From NCBI GenBank assembly GCA_964611125.1, contig CAZSZO010000009.1, positions 1 to 64,000 of the forward strand: a stretch of DNA of 64,000 bases. The letters are read 5' to 3'. This stretch comes from JAEUIX01 sp964611125. GTDB taxonomy: Bacteria; Planctomycetota; Phycisphaerae; Phycisphaerales; UBA1924. How positions within the stretch are numbered: the stretch's first letter is position 1; each line of letters opens with the position of its first letter. A program made the translations under genes and the position numbers. Shown piece by piece: positions 1 to 9,406 of this stretch. The notes beneath the pieces are model-generated. The model ran no database searches, had not been told where the DNA came from, and worked only from the letters and a program-made list of their open reading frames with translations.

Positions 1-3000
1 CGCCCGCGCCTGGTGAGCGAGTACCGGATCGTGCGCCCTGACGGCGGCGTCCGCTGGATCCGCGATGTCGCCTCGCGCATGGGTGGAGGTGGCCCGGCGG
101 GCCGCGTCGCGGGCGTGGCGGCCGACATCACCGAAGGGCGCGAGAGCGAGGAGCGGCTGCGCGAACGCGACCGCCTGCTTCGCAAGATCGCCGAGCATGT
201 GCCGGGGGTGATCTACCAGTATCAGCTGAGCCCTGACGGGCGAGCCTCGTTTCCCTACGCCAGCGACGGGATCGCCGACATCTACGGCTTCAGACCCGAT
301 GAGGTCCGGCAGGACGTGGGCGCGCTGATGAGCGTCATCCACCCAGATGACCTCGAGATGGTGAGGCGCAGCGTCGACGTCTCCAAGGCGACCCTTGCGC
401 CATGGAGGTGCGAGTACCGCGTGCTCCACCCCACCCGGGGTGAGCGCTGGCTCGAGGGGCACTCGGGGCCGGAGCGACTCCCCGACGGGAGCACGCTCTG
501 GCACGGCTACATCCGCGACATCACCGAGCGGAAGGCCGCGCAGGAATCGCTGCACGCCAGCAGCGCCCGCCTGCACCAGGCGCTGCAGGTGGCGTCGATC
601 GGGATCTTCGAGCATGACCACGTCACGGGCGCCATCTACTGGTCGCCCCAAGTGCGGCGGATCTACGGGTGGGCGCCCGATGAGCCGCGCACCATCGACG
701 ACCTGATGGCGGCGGTCCACCCAGACGACCGCCAGCGGGCCGGCGAGCAGGTGCGGCGGGCGCACGACCCGGGCGGCGACGGAGCGTTCTCGCTGGAGCA
801 CCGGCTCATCCGGCCCGACGGCGTGGAGCGGTTTGTCGTGACCAAGTCCCAGACGACCTTCGAGGGCGCGGGGTCGAGCCGTCGGCCGGTCCGCACGATC
901 GGGGCGGTGAACGACCTCACCGAGCGCCGTCTTGAACAGCAGAAGCTCTTCGAGAGCCAGCGGGCCCTGAGCTCGATCGTGTCGAACCTCCCCGGCTTCG
1001 TCTACCGCTGCGGCAACACGCCCGACTGGCCGTTCGAGTACGTCTCAGACCAGGTTGAGTCGATCACGGGCTACACGCCGGACTCCCTTCGGGAGGGGCG
1101 CCCCCACTACGCCGAGCTCATCATCCCTGAGGATGTTGATCGCGTGTGGCGCGAGGTGCAGGAGGCCGTCCGCGAGCGTCGGCCGTTCACGCTGCTCTAC
1201 CGCATCCGGCGGTCTGACGGTGCGACGCGCTGGATGTGGGAGCAGGGGCGGGCCGTCACCGGGCCTGACGGTCGGGTGGGAACGCTGGAGGGGTTCATCA
1301 CCGATGTGACCAGCCAGCGCGAAGCCAGCGAGGCGATGCAGCGCGAGCAGCGTCTCTTCCTGGCCGGGCCGGTGGTGGCGCTGCGCTGGCGGATCGCCGA
1401 GGGCTGGCCGGTGGACTTCGTCACCGCCAACATCGCGCAGTTCGGGTACTCGGCGGAGGATTTCCTCTCCGGCCGGGTCGTCTACGCCGACATCATCCAC
1501 CCCGACGACCGCAACCGCGTGCGGGCGGAGGTCGAGGCCCATCGCGAGGCCGGCGATCTCAGCTTCGCCCAGCAGTACCGCATCCGCACCGGCGGGGAGC
1601 GGGGCGAATACGTGTGGATCCAGGACTTCACCGTGATCGTCCGCGACGAGCGCGGGGCGCCGGTCCACTACGAGGGCTACATCTTCGACGACACCCGTCG
1701 CCGCCAGGCCGAGTTCGCGCTTGCCGAGTCGCAGCGCCGCCTGGCCCTGATCGTCCGCCGCTCACCCCTGGGCGTGATCGTCTGGAACCCCGACTTCACG
1801 GTGCGCGAGTGGAATCTGGCCGCCGCGGCGATCTTCGGCTACAGCGAGGGCGACGCGCGGGGCATGCACGCATCGCGGCTGGTGCCGCCGCGCCTGCGCC
1901 CGATGGTGGGCTCGCTGTTCCAGCAGTTGCTGAAGGAGCGGGGCGGCGAGCGGAGCCTGAACGAGAACGTCCGGCGCGACGGCGTATCAATCCTCTGCGA
2001 CTGGTACAACGCGCCGCTGGTGGACGACGACGGCGCCGTGATGGGCGTGGTGTCGATGGTCGAAGACGTCACCGACGAGGCCAAGACCCAGGCCCAGATC
2101 GCGCGGCGCGAGCAGGACCTGCGGCTGATCGCCAACGCCCTCCCCGCCCTCATCGCCCACGTCGGGGCCGACGGCAAGTTCCGCTTTGTCAATGAGGCCT
2201 TCAGCCGCTGGTTCGGCGCGCCCACCGATTCGCTGCGCGGGCGAGCGCCCGCCGAGGTGCTGCCGGAGGACTTCCGCAGCAGCGCCCGGGAGCACTTCGC
2301 CGAGGTGCGGGCCGGCCGGCCCGCCCGCTTCGAGGCCATGCTCACGACCATCGAGGGTGTGCGGCACGTGGACGTGTCGCTGGTGCCTCAGACCGTCGCC
2401 GGGCAGATCAGCGGGCACTACATGCTCGCTTTGGACGTCTCGGCCCGAAAAGAGGCGGAGCTCGAACTGGCCCAGTACCGCGAGCAGCTCGAGTCGCTCG
2501 TCGTTGACCGCACCGCCCAGCTTGAGCGCCAGCAGCGCCGCCTCCGTCAGAGCGAGCACCTCGCCTCCCTGGGCACCCTCGCGGCGGGCCTTGGGCACGA
2601 CATGAACGACATGATCCTGCCCATGCGCTGCGCGCTGGATGCGCTTGAGCCCGCTCTCACCTCCACCAGCGCGGCCCAGAGGGTCCAGCTCAGCTCCTTG
2701 CGCCGCTCCCTCGAGTTCCTCAGCCAGCTCAGCTCCGGCCTGCTCGCACTCGCCAGCGCGCCCGACGACGCGCAGCGCGGCGGGGCCCGCACCAACCTCT
2801 CGCGCTGGTGGGCTCGCGACGGCGACATGCTCGCCTCAGCCACCCCGCTCAAGCTCCGCCTCAGCATCCCCGCCGGGCTCCCCGACGCCGCCATCGCCCC
2901 CGAGCAGCTCTCGCGGGCGGTGCTGAACCTCATCGTGAACGCCGCCGAGGCCGGCGGTCCGACGGGCTCGGCGGAGATCTGGGCGCGGCTCCAGCAGAGC

Positions 3001-3564
3001 GGGACGGAATCGACGCTGGTCGTCGGCGTCACCGACGATGGGCCCGGCATGGCGCCCGACGTGGTCTCGCGCGCTTTCGAACCGTTCTTCACCACCAAAA
3101 CCCGCCAGCTCTCCACGGGCCTCGGGCTGTCCCTCGTTCACGCCGTGGCGCGCTCGGTTGGCGGCTCGGTGTCCATCGACTCAAACCCAGGACGCGGCAC
3201 GACCGTTTCACTGCTGATTCCCGCGGCGCCCGACCGCCCGCTCGCCAATGAAAAATCGGTCACCCGGCCAACAAATCGACCGGGTATCGCCCGGATTAGT
3301 CTCCAGGATGAACGAATTGCCAGCCTGCTCTCCGCGCTGCTGCAGATTCACCAGATCCCGTCCGAGCGAGGACCCGGGCCGGGCGACGCCGCGATCTGGG
3401 TCGTGGATGGAACGACCAGTCCACCTTCAAAGGGGGAATGTTCTCAGATTAAGAAAATCATAGTAGTTGGCTCGGCGTCCCCCGAATGGCACGCCTTGGG
3501 TGCTATTCTGATCGAGGATTCCGCGGATGTGGCGGCTCTCAACGCAGCGATCCGAGCCCCGTGA
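1..3564 (+). CDS. Multi-PAS sensor histidine kinase, 5'-partial
   Basis: The frame is open from the first base, beginning inside a PAS/PAC module, so the true start lies outside the window. About seven PAS domains follow one another (roughly residues 1-50 partial, 55-175, 180-310, 310-445, 445-575, 575-705, 705-830), most ending in a PAC-like DITER/DVT motif. A short coiled coil then leads to a HisKA-like box GHDMND (candidate phospho-His 866 counted from base 1) and a HATPase with an N box (NLIVNAAEAG), G1 (DDGPGMAP) and G2 (STGLGLSL). The last 90 residues look like a degenerate receiver without an obvious acidic pocket. No membrane segment is visible, so it is probably cytosolic, sensing ligands or redox state by PAS (inference). 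The response regulator 66 bp downstream is the likely partner. Confidence 0.9.
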   Translation, partial: RPRLVSEYRIVRPDGGVRWIRDVASRMGGGGPAGRVAGVAADITEGRESEERLRERDRLLRKIAEHVPGVIYQYQLSPDGRASFPYASDGIADIYGFRPDEVRQDVGALMSVIHPDDLEMVRRSVDVSKATLAPWRCEYRVLHPTRGERWLEGHSGPERLPDGSTLWHGYIRDITERKAAQESLHASSARLHQALQVASIGIFEHDHVTGAIYWSPQVRRIYGWAPDEPRTIDDLMAAVHPDDRQRAGEQVRRAHDPGGDGAFSLEHRLIRPDGVERFVVTKSQTTFEGAGSSRRPVRTIGAVNDLTERRLEQQKLFESQRALSSIVSNLPGFVYRCGNTPDWPFEYVSDQVESITGYTPDSLREGRPHYAELIIPEDVDRVWREVQEAVRERRPFTLLYRIRRSDGATRWMWEQGRAVTGPDGRVGTLEGFITDVTSQREASEAMQREQRLFLAGPVVALRWRIAEGWPVDFVTANIAQFGYSAEDFLSGRVVYADIIHPDDRNRVRAEVEAHREAGDLSFAQQYRIRTGGERGEYVWIQDFTVIVRDERGAPVHYEGYIFDDTRRRQAEFALAESQRRLALIVRRSPLGVIVWNPDFTVREWNLAAAAIFGYSEGDARGMHASRLVPPRLRPMVGSLFQQLLKERGGERSLNENVRRDGVSILCDWYNAPLVDDDGAVMGVVSMVEDVTDEAKTQAQIARREQDLRLIANALPALIAHVGADGKFRFVNEAFSRWFGAPTDSLRGRAPAEVLPEDFRSSAREHFAEVRAGRPARFEAMLTTIEGVRHVDVSLVPQTVAGQISGHYMLALDVSARKEAELELAQYREQLESLVVDRTAQLERQQRRLRQSEHLASLGTLAAGLGHDMNDMILPMRCALDALEPALTSTSAAQRVQLSSLRRSLEFLSQLSSGLLALASAPDDAQRGGARTNLSRWWARDGDMLASATPLKLRLSIPAGLPDAAIAPEQLSRAVLNLIVNAAEAGGPTGSAEIWARLQQSGTESTLVVGVTDDGPGMAPDVVSRAFEPFFTTKTRQLSTGLGLSLVHAVARSVGGSVSIDSNPGRGTTVSLLIPAAPDRPLANEKSVTRPTNRPGIARISLQDERIASLLSALLQIHQIPSERGPGPGDAAIWVVDGTTSPPSKGECSQIKKIIVVGSASPEWHALGAILIEDSADVAALNAAIRAP

Positions 3565-3630
3565 CGCGTCACCTGCACGGCCAGATGACCAAGGACGGCT
3601 CCTCGCGGCGCCCGGAGGATGGGGTCGTTG

Positions 3631-4356
3631 ATGGATCTGGTTGCGAAGAAAATCCGGGTGCTCAGCGTCGACGACCACGCCTTCCTGGCCGAGGGTCTGC
3701 GCGCTCGGCTGGCCCTTGAGACCGATATGGCCGTTGTGGGCCATCTGGGACGGGCGGAGGGGCTTGTCGACCGCGTGCGCGAATGCTCCGCGAACGTGGT
3801 GCTGCTGGATATCGAGATGCCCGGTCCGGACCCTTTTGAGGCCCTCACCGAGCTGCGCCGCCAATGCCCGGATGTGCGGACCATCATCCTGTCGGCCTAT
3901 GTGCGTGACCGGTATGTCGACGCGACGGTGAAGGCCGGGGCGTGGGGTTACCTGGCCAAGAGCGACGAACCCGAGGTGATCGTGCGGGCGATCCGCGATG
4001 TGTTCGGCGGGAAGTTCACCTTCGGCCCCATGGTGCTGGAACGGTGCCGGCAGATGGCCCGCGATGATGATCGCACGCTTGAATCGGTTGTCAGCACGCC
4101 GCCGGGCGGCCCTTCCGCCGCGGCGCAAGCCGAGCCCTCGGCGCCGGCGTCGCGCTTGGCGGCCCTGACGCCGAGGGAGCTGCAGATCCTGCGCATGATC
4201 GGCAAGGGCATGTCGCGGACGGAGATCGCCAAGGTGATCTTCCGCAGCCCCAAGACGGTGGACGCCCACCGCTCGTCGATCATGGAGAAGTTGGCGATCC
4301 ACGATCGCGTGGAGTTGGCCCGATACGCCATCCGCGAAGGGCTGGTCGAGCTGTAG
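3631..4356 (+). CDS. NarL/FixJ-type response regulator
   Basis: An N-terminal receiver (acidic pair D14-D15, phospho-acceptor D60 in VVLLDIEMP, K110 in LAKSDEP) is joined by an Ala/Pro linker to a LuxR-type HTH (LTPRELQILRMIGKGMSRTEIA, then SPKTVDAHRSSIMEKL). This is the classical layout of a DNA-binding two-component regulator. I chose ATG 3631 because GGAGG at 3614-3618 sits 12 nt upstream. The in-frame ATG at 3619 directly abuts that GGAGG and would have no spacer. The multi-PAS kinase ends 66 bp upstream on the same strand, so they are probably cognate and co-transcribed. Target genes cannot be inferred. Confidence 0.93.
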   Translation: MDLVAKKIRVLSVDDHAFLAEGLRARLALETDMAVVGHLGRAEGLVDRVRECSANVVLLDIEMPGPDPFEALTELRRQCPDVRTIILSAYVRDRYVDATVKAGAWGYLAKSDEPEVIVRAIRDVFGGKFTFGPMVLERCRQMARDDDRTLESVVSTPPGGPSAAAQAEPSAPASRLAALTPRELQILRMIGKGMSRTEIAKVIFRSPKTVDAHRSSIMEKLAIHDRVELARYAIREGLVEL

Positions 4357-4480
4357 CCGGCCCGCCCGCCCGCAGCCATCCCTCCGGCCTTGAACACCAT
4401 CACCGCCCCACGCCCTCGAGCGACCCACCCCCACGGACCACGGGTGGATCGCCGGGAGTTGGAGACGGGGAGAACCGCCC

Positions 4481-5674
4481 ATGGACCAGCGCGAGCAGCA
4501 AGCCCATCCGCCCAGCGACGGGGCCGACCCGGCAGAGCTGGTGATTGACGAGGGCGCCTGCGTCGTGATGTTCGCCTATGACGTCGGGCTGGCGATCGAC
4601 CTCGACCGAGCCGAGGTGCTCGCGGCGGGCGCGGCCCAACGCGAAGGGATTCCCGCGCGGCGCAAGAACCCGAGCTGGATTCAGTTCAAGCCGCGACCGC
4701 TGCGGATCGACCAGCGGGCCGAGCCGGTGCGGGCGGGGGATCTCGAAACGCTGCCGCGGGTAGAGTGCACGCTCTTTGACTTCGGCGCCGTGTCGGTGGC
4801 GTACACGCTGCCGATCAGCGGGCCGCTGGGGTCGCTGCTGCCGCTGGCCGAGCGGCTGTATGAGAACGAGGCCCTGCTGGCCGATTCGCGTAAGCGGGTG
4901 GAGCGGGTGATGGCGACCATCGGCGCGGCGGTGCAGCGGCCGCAACTGGCGGAGGTCGTCGAGGACTATGTGGTCTACCACGGGCGGCGCTGGCGTGGGG
5001 GGTGGGGGCGAGCGCCGGGCGGAACGATGGCGGGAACGATGGCGGGGACGATGGCCGGCGGCGATGCGCGAGGGCGGGCGACGATCGGGGCCTTGCTGCG
5101 GGCCCATGCGGGGGGGTTGTCGGAGCAGGAGATCGATGAGGCGTTGTCGTGCCAGGTGGCGTACTCGCGCGAGGACTGGGCGGTGCTGGACTGGAACGCC
5201 GCGCTCGTGCTGGATGGGCAGGCCGAGGACACGCTGGCGGTGCTGGAATTCGCCAATGTCGAGCTGCTGGAGCTGCGGGTGCTCGACGACCGGCTCGACG
5301 GGGTGCTGGAGACGGCGTACGGGGCGATGCACGCGCACGGCAGCCTGCGTCGGCGGCTGCTGGGGGCGGGGACCGAGGAGCGGCGGCGTCTGGCGGCCCT
5401 GCAGGTCGACAGCGCGGTGCTCTTCGAGGGGATCAACAACGCCCTGAAGCTGGTGGGTGATCAGCACCTGGCGCGGCTGTACCGCCTCGCCGGCCAGCGT
5501 CTGCACCTGGCCGAGTGGGACGCGAGCATCATCCGCAAGCTCCACACCGTGGAAGGGATCTATCAGAAGCTGGTCGACGAGGCGAGCGCCCGCCGGTTGG
5601 AGCTGCTGGAGTGGATCGTGATCGTGCTGATCGCGGTGAGCATCGTGCTGCCGTTCCTGGGCATAGGGAAGTAG
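4481..5674 (+). CDS. DUF155/RMD1-like protein with C-terminal membrane anchor
   Basis: A protein of 397 residues. The C-terminal half resembles the RMD1/Sif2 (DUF155) family: a mostly helical region ending in a segment of the type AEWDASIIRKLHTVEGIYQ, then RRLELLEWIVIVLIAVSIVL, a single C-terminal transmembrane helix (about 376-393). Eukaryotic members act in mitochondria and at microtubule sites; the bacterial role is unknown. An SD-like GGGGAG precedes ATG 4481. The middle contains three exact or near-exact GTMA repeats (residues 181-192), a low-complexity insertion. Family assignment is from pattern memory, so confidence in the name is moderate; the coding call is secure. Confidence 0.72.
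   Translation: MDQREQQAHPPSDGADPAELVIDEGACVVMFAYDVGLAIDLDRAEVLAAGAAQREGIPARRKNPSWIQFKPRPLRIDQRAEPVRAGDLETLPRVECTLFDFGAVSVAYTLPISGPLGSLLPLAERLYENEALLADSRKRVERVMATIGAAVQRPQLAEVVEDYVVYHGRRWRGGWGRAPGGTMAGTMAGTMAGGDARGRATIGALLRAHAGGLSEQEIDEALSCQVAYSREDWAVLDWNAALVLDGQAEDTLAVLEFANVELLELRVLDDRLDGVLETAYGAMHAHGSLRRRLLGAGTEERRRLAALQVDSAVLFEGINNALKLVGDQHLARLYRLAGQRLHLAEWDASIIRKLHTVEGIYQKLVDEASARRLELLEWIVIVLIAVSIVLPFLGIGK
5021..5056 (+). repeat. Three in-frame 12-bp tandem repeats
   Basis: Units GGAACGATGGCG (twice) and GGGACGATGGCC encode GTMA-GTMA-GTMA in the DUF155-like protein. A 12-bp unit keeps the frame, so copy-number changes would alter the linker length without breaking the gene. Confidence 0.9.
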
Positions 5675-5698
5675 GCGGGCGGCGCCATGCGGCTGGGC

Positions 5699-5784
5699 AC
5701 ATGCAGCCCGACCGTAAGGGAGGGCGTTCCCGGTTCCGCCCCCGGGCCGCCCGGAACGCCCTCCCTTACGGTCGGGCTGCATGT
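5699..5784. repeat. Large palindromic element, 32-bp perfect arms
   Basis: The left arm (5699-5730, starting ACATGCAGCCCGACCG) and the right arm (5753-5784) are perfect reverse complements around a 22-bp G+C-rich loop. A further partial right arm follows: GGGCTGCATGTGCC at 5792-5805 is the reverse complement of 5696-5709. It lies between convergent genes (DUF155-like and flotillin-like). It could serve as a bidirectional terminator, but the arm length and the extra half-copy look more like a REP/BIME or MITE-type mobile palindrome. No T-tract follows either arm. Confidence 0.85.
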
Positions 5785-5818
5785 TCCGGGCGGGCTGCAT
5801 GTGCCGGACCCCTGGGCC

Positions 5819-7867
5819 TCACATCGTCGTGGTTCGCGGCGGCGCGTTGAGTTTGCCGCGGATTCCTGAGCGGATTGCGTCGACCTCCGGCGAACGGGGC
5901 GGGTTCCCGTTCGCGGCGGTGAGCTGGCCGAGGCGGTCAGAGAGCAGCATGGCCATGAGGGCCTCGATGACGCTGCCGCCGCTCGAGGGCGACGAGCCGC
6001 CGGGGCCGCCCAGCCCCCCGCTGCTTCCGCCGGCGCCGCCGGAGTTGCCTCCGATCACGATCTTCGGCACGACATCGACGCCCGAGTGCTGGATGGCGGT
6101 GGCGAAGCGCGACATGACCTCCTGGGTGAGTTGGAACTGCGGGCCGCCGTAGGCGCGGACCTGCTCCTCGATCGCCATCGCCTGGGCGATGCCGACGCGC
6201 GCGGCCTTTTCGGCCTCGGCCTCCGCGAGCGTGCGGATGCGGCTGCCCTCGGCCTCGGCCATGGTCTTCACCTGCGCGGCCTGCTGCAGGGCCCGCTGGT
6301 ACTCGGCCTTGCCCTGGTTGGTCTGCACCGTGATGGAGAGCTCCGACTCGGTGATGTGCGACTGCTGCTTGGCCCGGGCCTCGGCCTCGCGGAGCTCGCG
6401 CTCCTGCACCGCGGCCTTCTCCTGCTGCGAGTAGGTCTCGATCTGCTCCTGGGCGATCTGGCGATGGCGGAGCTGGGCGAGGATGTCCTCGATCCGCTTG
6501 TCGCCCGCCGAGGACGCGGGCGTGCCGATGAGCACCTCCTCGAGCTCGAGGTTGTAGTGGGCGAACTTCTCGCGCATCTCGATCCCCGCGATGCGCTGGA
6601 TCTCGCTGCGATCCTGGAGGAGCTGGATGAGCGTGCGGGTCTGGCCCACGTTCTTGAAGTACGCCGAGACCATGGGGTCGAGCGTCTGCTCCACCAGCTT
6701 GCGGATATCGCCGAAACGCTGGATGACCAGCGGGGCCTTGCGGTAGTCGATGTGAACCACCACGCTGAGGGGCAGCGAGGGCTCGAAGGCGTCCTTGGTG
6801 ATCAGCGACACTTCGGTGAGGTTCTCATCGAAGCGGTGGGCGCCGACCTGGGAGCGGATCCATTTGAGGATGAAGTTGGTGGTGGGCACGACGATCACGG
6901 CGCCGGCGAAGGTGTTGAAGGCGTACTTGCCGGGGAGGAGCGGGACGCTCCACACGCCGCGCTGGCCGTTGGTGACGAGCTCGCCGTGCTTGTAGTCGAC
7001 TCCGGAGAGGTCGGCGCCGTGGGCGCCGGTGTAGGAGACGACCACGCCGACGTGGCCGACGTCGATGACGGTCTTGGGGATCAGCTCGATGGTGGCGAAG
7101 AGGCGGTTGAGGTAGTAGGTGCCGTCGACGAGGACCTGGAGCTGGCGGCCGCGCTGGCCGCCGAGGGCCAGGAATCGCTCGGGGTCCTGGAAGGAGTTGT
7201 GGTCGCCGGCGTCGTTGCCGCCGACGCTGGGGGCGATGATCTCGCCTTCGGCCAGAGCCGGGCCGTCGTGGACGGTGACCACGCCGACGAGGTCGTCGGC
7301 GCCGCGGATGACCAGGGGCGCGAAGCCGTCGCGCTCCTGGATGGTCTGGGCGTTGGCGTGGAAGAGCTTGTGATCATCGCGGCTCATGGGGAGGTAGTAC
7401 AGCCGCTCTTCGGTGATGACGACGAAGAGGGCGAGGTTGATGGCGTAGGCGCCCTCGCGCAGGATGGCCCGCTGGGGGCCGCGCTGCCCGCCATTGGTGA
7501 GGAACCCGCGGGCGTCCTCGAACGAAGCGGTCGTGAGGTTGGACGCGAGGGATTGCGTGGGCTCCAGCGCCCGTCCGTCGCGGGCGAAGACATAGCCGAT
7601 CCGCCCCTGCGTGATGGTCACGATGGGGTGGATGTGCAGGGCGTACTGGAAGCGGTTGAGGAGGTGCAGCCCGCCGCGCAGGACCTCGGGCTGGAAGCCC
7701 GCCTGGCCGGCGAGGGCGATGATGCCCGACTCGACCGAGCCGCGCCCGGAGAACCGCTTCTCGACGATGCCGACACCGTCGTTGGGGACATACCGCACGA
7801 AGATAAGGATGGGGAGGATGATCGCAAGCGCGGCGGCGCCGGCGATGATGAGCACGAAGGGAATCAT
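5819..7867 (-). CDS. Flotillin-like SPFH/band 7 membrane protein
   Basis: A protein of 682 residues: an N-terminal transmembrane helix (about 3-25, FVLIIAGAAALAIILPILIF), an SPFH/band 7 region with repeated substructures, and a long heptad-rich Glu/Ala/Gln coiled coil (about 460-610, for example QQEKAAVQERELREAEARAK) typical of flotillins. It ends in a Gly/Ser-rich tail. Flotillins scaffold membrane microdomains. The length is greater than classical FloT because the N-terminal SPFH half is extended. A GAGG sits 8 nt before the ATG, and an A+T-rich TTTTATAGA lies just upstream as a candidate -10. Convergent with the DUF155-like gene. Confidence 0.9.
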   Translation of the reverse strand: MIPFVLIIAGAAALAIILPILIFVRYVPNDGVGIVEKRFSGRGSVESGIIALAGQAGFQPEVLRGGLHLLNRFQYALHIHPIVTITQGRIGYVFARDGRALEPTQSLASNLTTASFEDARGFLTNGGQRGPQRAILREGAYAINLALFVVITEERLYYLPMSRDDHKLFHANAQTIQERDGFAPLVIRGADDLVGVVTVHDGPALAEGEIIAPSVGGNDAGDHNSFQDPERFLALGGQRGRQLQVLVDGTYYLNRLFATIELIPKTVIDVGHVGVVVSYTGAHGADLSGVDYKHGELVTNGQRGVWSVPLLPGKYAFNTFAGAVIVVPTTNFILKWIRSQVGAHRFDENLTEVSLITKDAFEPSLPLSVVVHIDYRKAPLVIQRFGDIRKLVEQTLDPMVSAYFKNVGQTRTLIQLLQDRSEIQRIAGIEMREKFAHYNLELEEVLIGTPASSAGDKRIEDILAQLRHRQIAQEQIETYSQQEKAAVQERELREAEARAKQQSHITESELSITVQTNQGKAEYQRALQQAAQVKTMAEAEGSRIRTLAEAEAEKAARVGIAQAMAIEEQVRAYGGPQFQLTQEVMSRFATAIQHSGVDVVPKIVIGGNSGGAGGSSGGLGGPGGSSPSSGGSVIEALMAMLLSDRLGQLTAANGNPPRSPEVDAIRSGIRGKLNAPPRTTTM

Positions 7868-8605
7868 GGGTGAGCCTCTCTATAAAACGGGTTTCCCGGC
7901 GTGATCAGCCGCGCAGGGGCGGACAAGCCGCACCGGGCGCGCCAGGATCGCGCGGCGAACGCGCGAACCTGGCGCAGCCAAGCCTGAGCGGTTGATCAGG
8001 CAGCCGGTTGGGTCAGGTTGGTTGTGTGGGCCTCGGGCGCAACTCAGGCGCAACTGGCCGGGGACAGATCAGGCCACGCGCCAGCGCCGACTAGTGGCGC
8101 GGCGAACCCACCGCAGCGCGCAGATCATGCGGCACGGCGAGGTTCCTGATCGAGAGGGAAGCGTTCACACGAGCAATCGCGTAGAACACATTCACGTGGG
8201 CGCTCCAGCTCGCCGGGCCGACCTTACACAGAAGGATGGCCGCGACGGGGTGCTTCTAACTCATGTTAGTATACCACATCGGCGCCGAGCAAGCGGGTGT
8301 TCACGTTGTGGATGCAAGATCGCCCGGCGCTAGGGCAACGGGGGCCGAACCAAGCGAAATCAGCGTGAAAACAAGCGCGAACAGAGGGCAACCGTGCAGC
8401 ACGGCGGGTGTTCGTCGTGACGTCTGCGCAAGCTCACATATGTGCACAGGGCCTGGTGCTCGCGGGTGTTCAGCCCCGCCGCTACTCAAGACATGGTGAC
8501 ATGCGCGTGACGACCGGCGCCTGGTTAGCTTCTCCGCACGAAGGCATCTCGAACAACTCCGCGCCCCCTACCCTCAACCGTCCCGTGATCTTCAGGAGGT
8601 GCTCC
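7868..8605. other. 738-bp intergenic region
   Basis: No frame here has convincing coding character. It carries the upstream region of the flotillin-like gene (TTTTATAGA near 7880, minus strand) and of elbB (TACCCT at 8569-8574). A small inverted repeat CTAAC-TCAT-GTTAG (8256-8269) is followed by an A+T-rich ATACCACAT. No tRNA or known structured RNA could be recognised. A small RNA or a short peptide cannot be excluded. Confidence 0.6.
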
Positions 8606-9328
8606 ATGGCGCGATTCGCAGTGGTCCTATGCGGCTCGGGGCGGGCCGACGGGTCGGAGATACACGAGTCTGTCTCGGTGCTCGTCCACCTGGCTCGGCT
8701 GGGCGCGGCGTACCGCTGCTTCGCCCCCGACGCCTGGCAGGCTGATGTGATCAACCACGCCACGGGGCAGACGGCCGCCGGTGAACGGCGGAACTGCCTG
8801 GTGGAGGCCGCGCGGATCTCACGTGGCGAGATCTCACCCCTCGCGACCCTGAGCGCGGGCGATTTCGATGGCGTCATCTTTCCAGGCGGCCTGGGCGCGG
8901 CGAAGAATCTGTGCACCTTCGCCCGCGACGGCGCCGAGGCCACCGTCATTCCTGATGTTGAACGGGTGATCCGGGCCTTCCACGCGGCCCGCAAGCCGAT
9001 CGGGCTGTGCTGCATCGCCCCGGTGCTGGCGGCCCGCGTGCTGGGGACCGGTTCGGGCGGGCCGGGGTGCACCGTCACGCTGGGCGATGGCGACGGCATC
9101 GAGGGCGCTGTGCAGGGGTGGGGTTCGACGCACGCCCGCCGAGGCGTTGAGGAGGCTTGCTTCGATGAGGCGAACCTGATTTTCACCAGCCCGGCGTACA
9201 TGCACGCAGACGCGACCCCGCACCAGATCTTTGTCGGAATCGGGAAGATGGTGGAAGGGGTCGTCGACCATGGGCCGGACATTATCCGTGGGTACCATAA
9301 ACAGGGTGATTTCGCCGCTGGAATCTGA
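8606..9328 (+). CDS. elbB: ElbB-type DJ-1/PfpI glyoxalase
   Basis: A protein of 240 residues matching the ElbB (isoprenoid biosynthesis protein with amidotransferase-like domain) family: N-terminal FAVVLCGSGRADGSEIHES, then the nucleophile-elbow region KPIGLCCIAPVLAARVLG, and a C-terminal GKMVEGV segment. Family members have weak glyoxalase activity and are linked to isoprenoid metabolism. ATG 8606 is chosen because a perfect AGGAGGT (8594-8600) sits 5 nt upstream. The frame stays open further upstream but with non-family sequence. A TACCCT at 8569-8574 would give a 25-nt leader. A GC hairpin lies downstream at 9394-9412. Confidence 0.93.
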   Translation: MARFAVVLCGSGRADGSEIHESVSVLVHLARLGAAYRCFAPDAWQADVINHATGQTAAGERRNCLVEAARISRGEISPLATLSAGDFDGVIFPGGLGAAKNLCTFARDGAEATVIPDVERVIRAFHAARKPIGLCCIAPVLAARVLGTGSGGPGCTVTLGDGDGIEGAVQGWGSTHARRGVEEACFDEANLIFTSPAYMHADATPHQIFVGIGKMVEGVVDHGPDIIRGYHKQGDFAAGI

Positions 9329-9400
9329 CCTCGTCCAATAGGAATCCTAACGGGATACTCACAAAACCTCGCGTCGAGCGGCTTTCCCTCTCCGGGCGGG

Positions 9401-9406
9401 TACACT
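9401..9406 (+). promoter_or_regulatory. Candidate -10 (TACACT) in a hairpin
   Basis: TACACT sits in the loop of GGGCGG (9394-9399) and CCGCCC (9407-9412), 65 nt before the permease start. The same GGGTACACTC string recurs at 47978-47986, upstream of the glycosyltransferase. Promoter identity is inference. Confidence 0.35.

Noticed and set aside
6086..7873. Long open frame on the plus strand across the flotillin gene
   Set aside because: Composition is a Gly/Asp/Leu shadow of the coiled-coil codons on the minus strand; the flotillin frame has clear family features and an SD.
8408..8605. N-terminal extension of ElbB
   Set aside because: The added 66 residues do not look like the family, and a perfect SD precedes ATG 8606.
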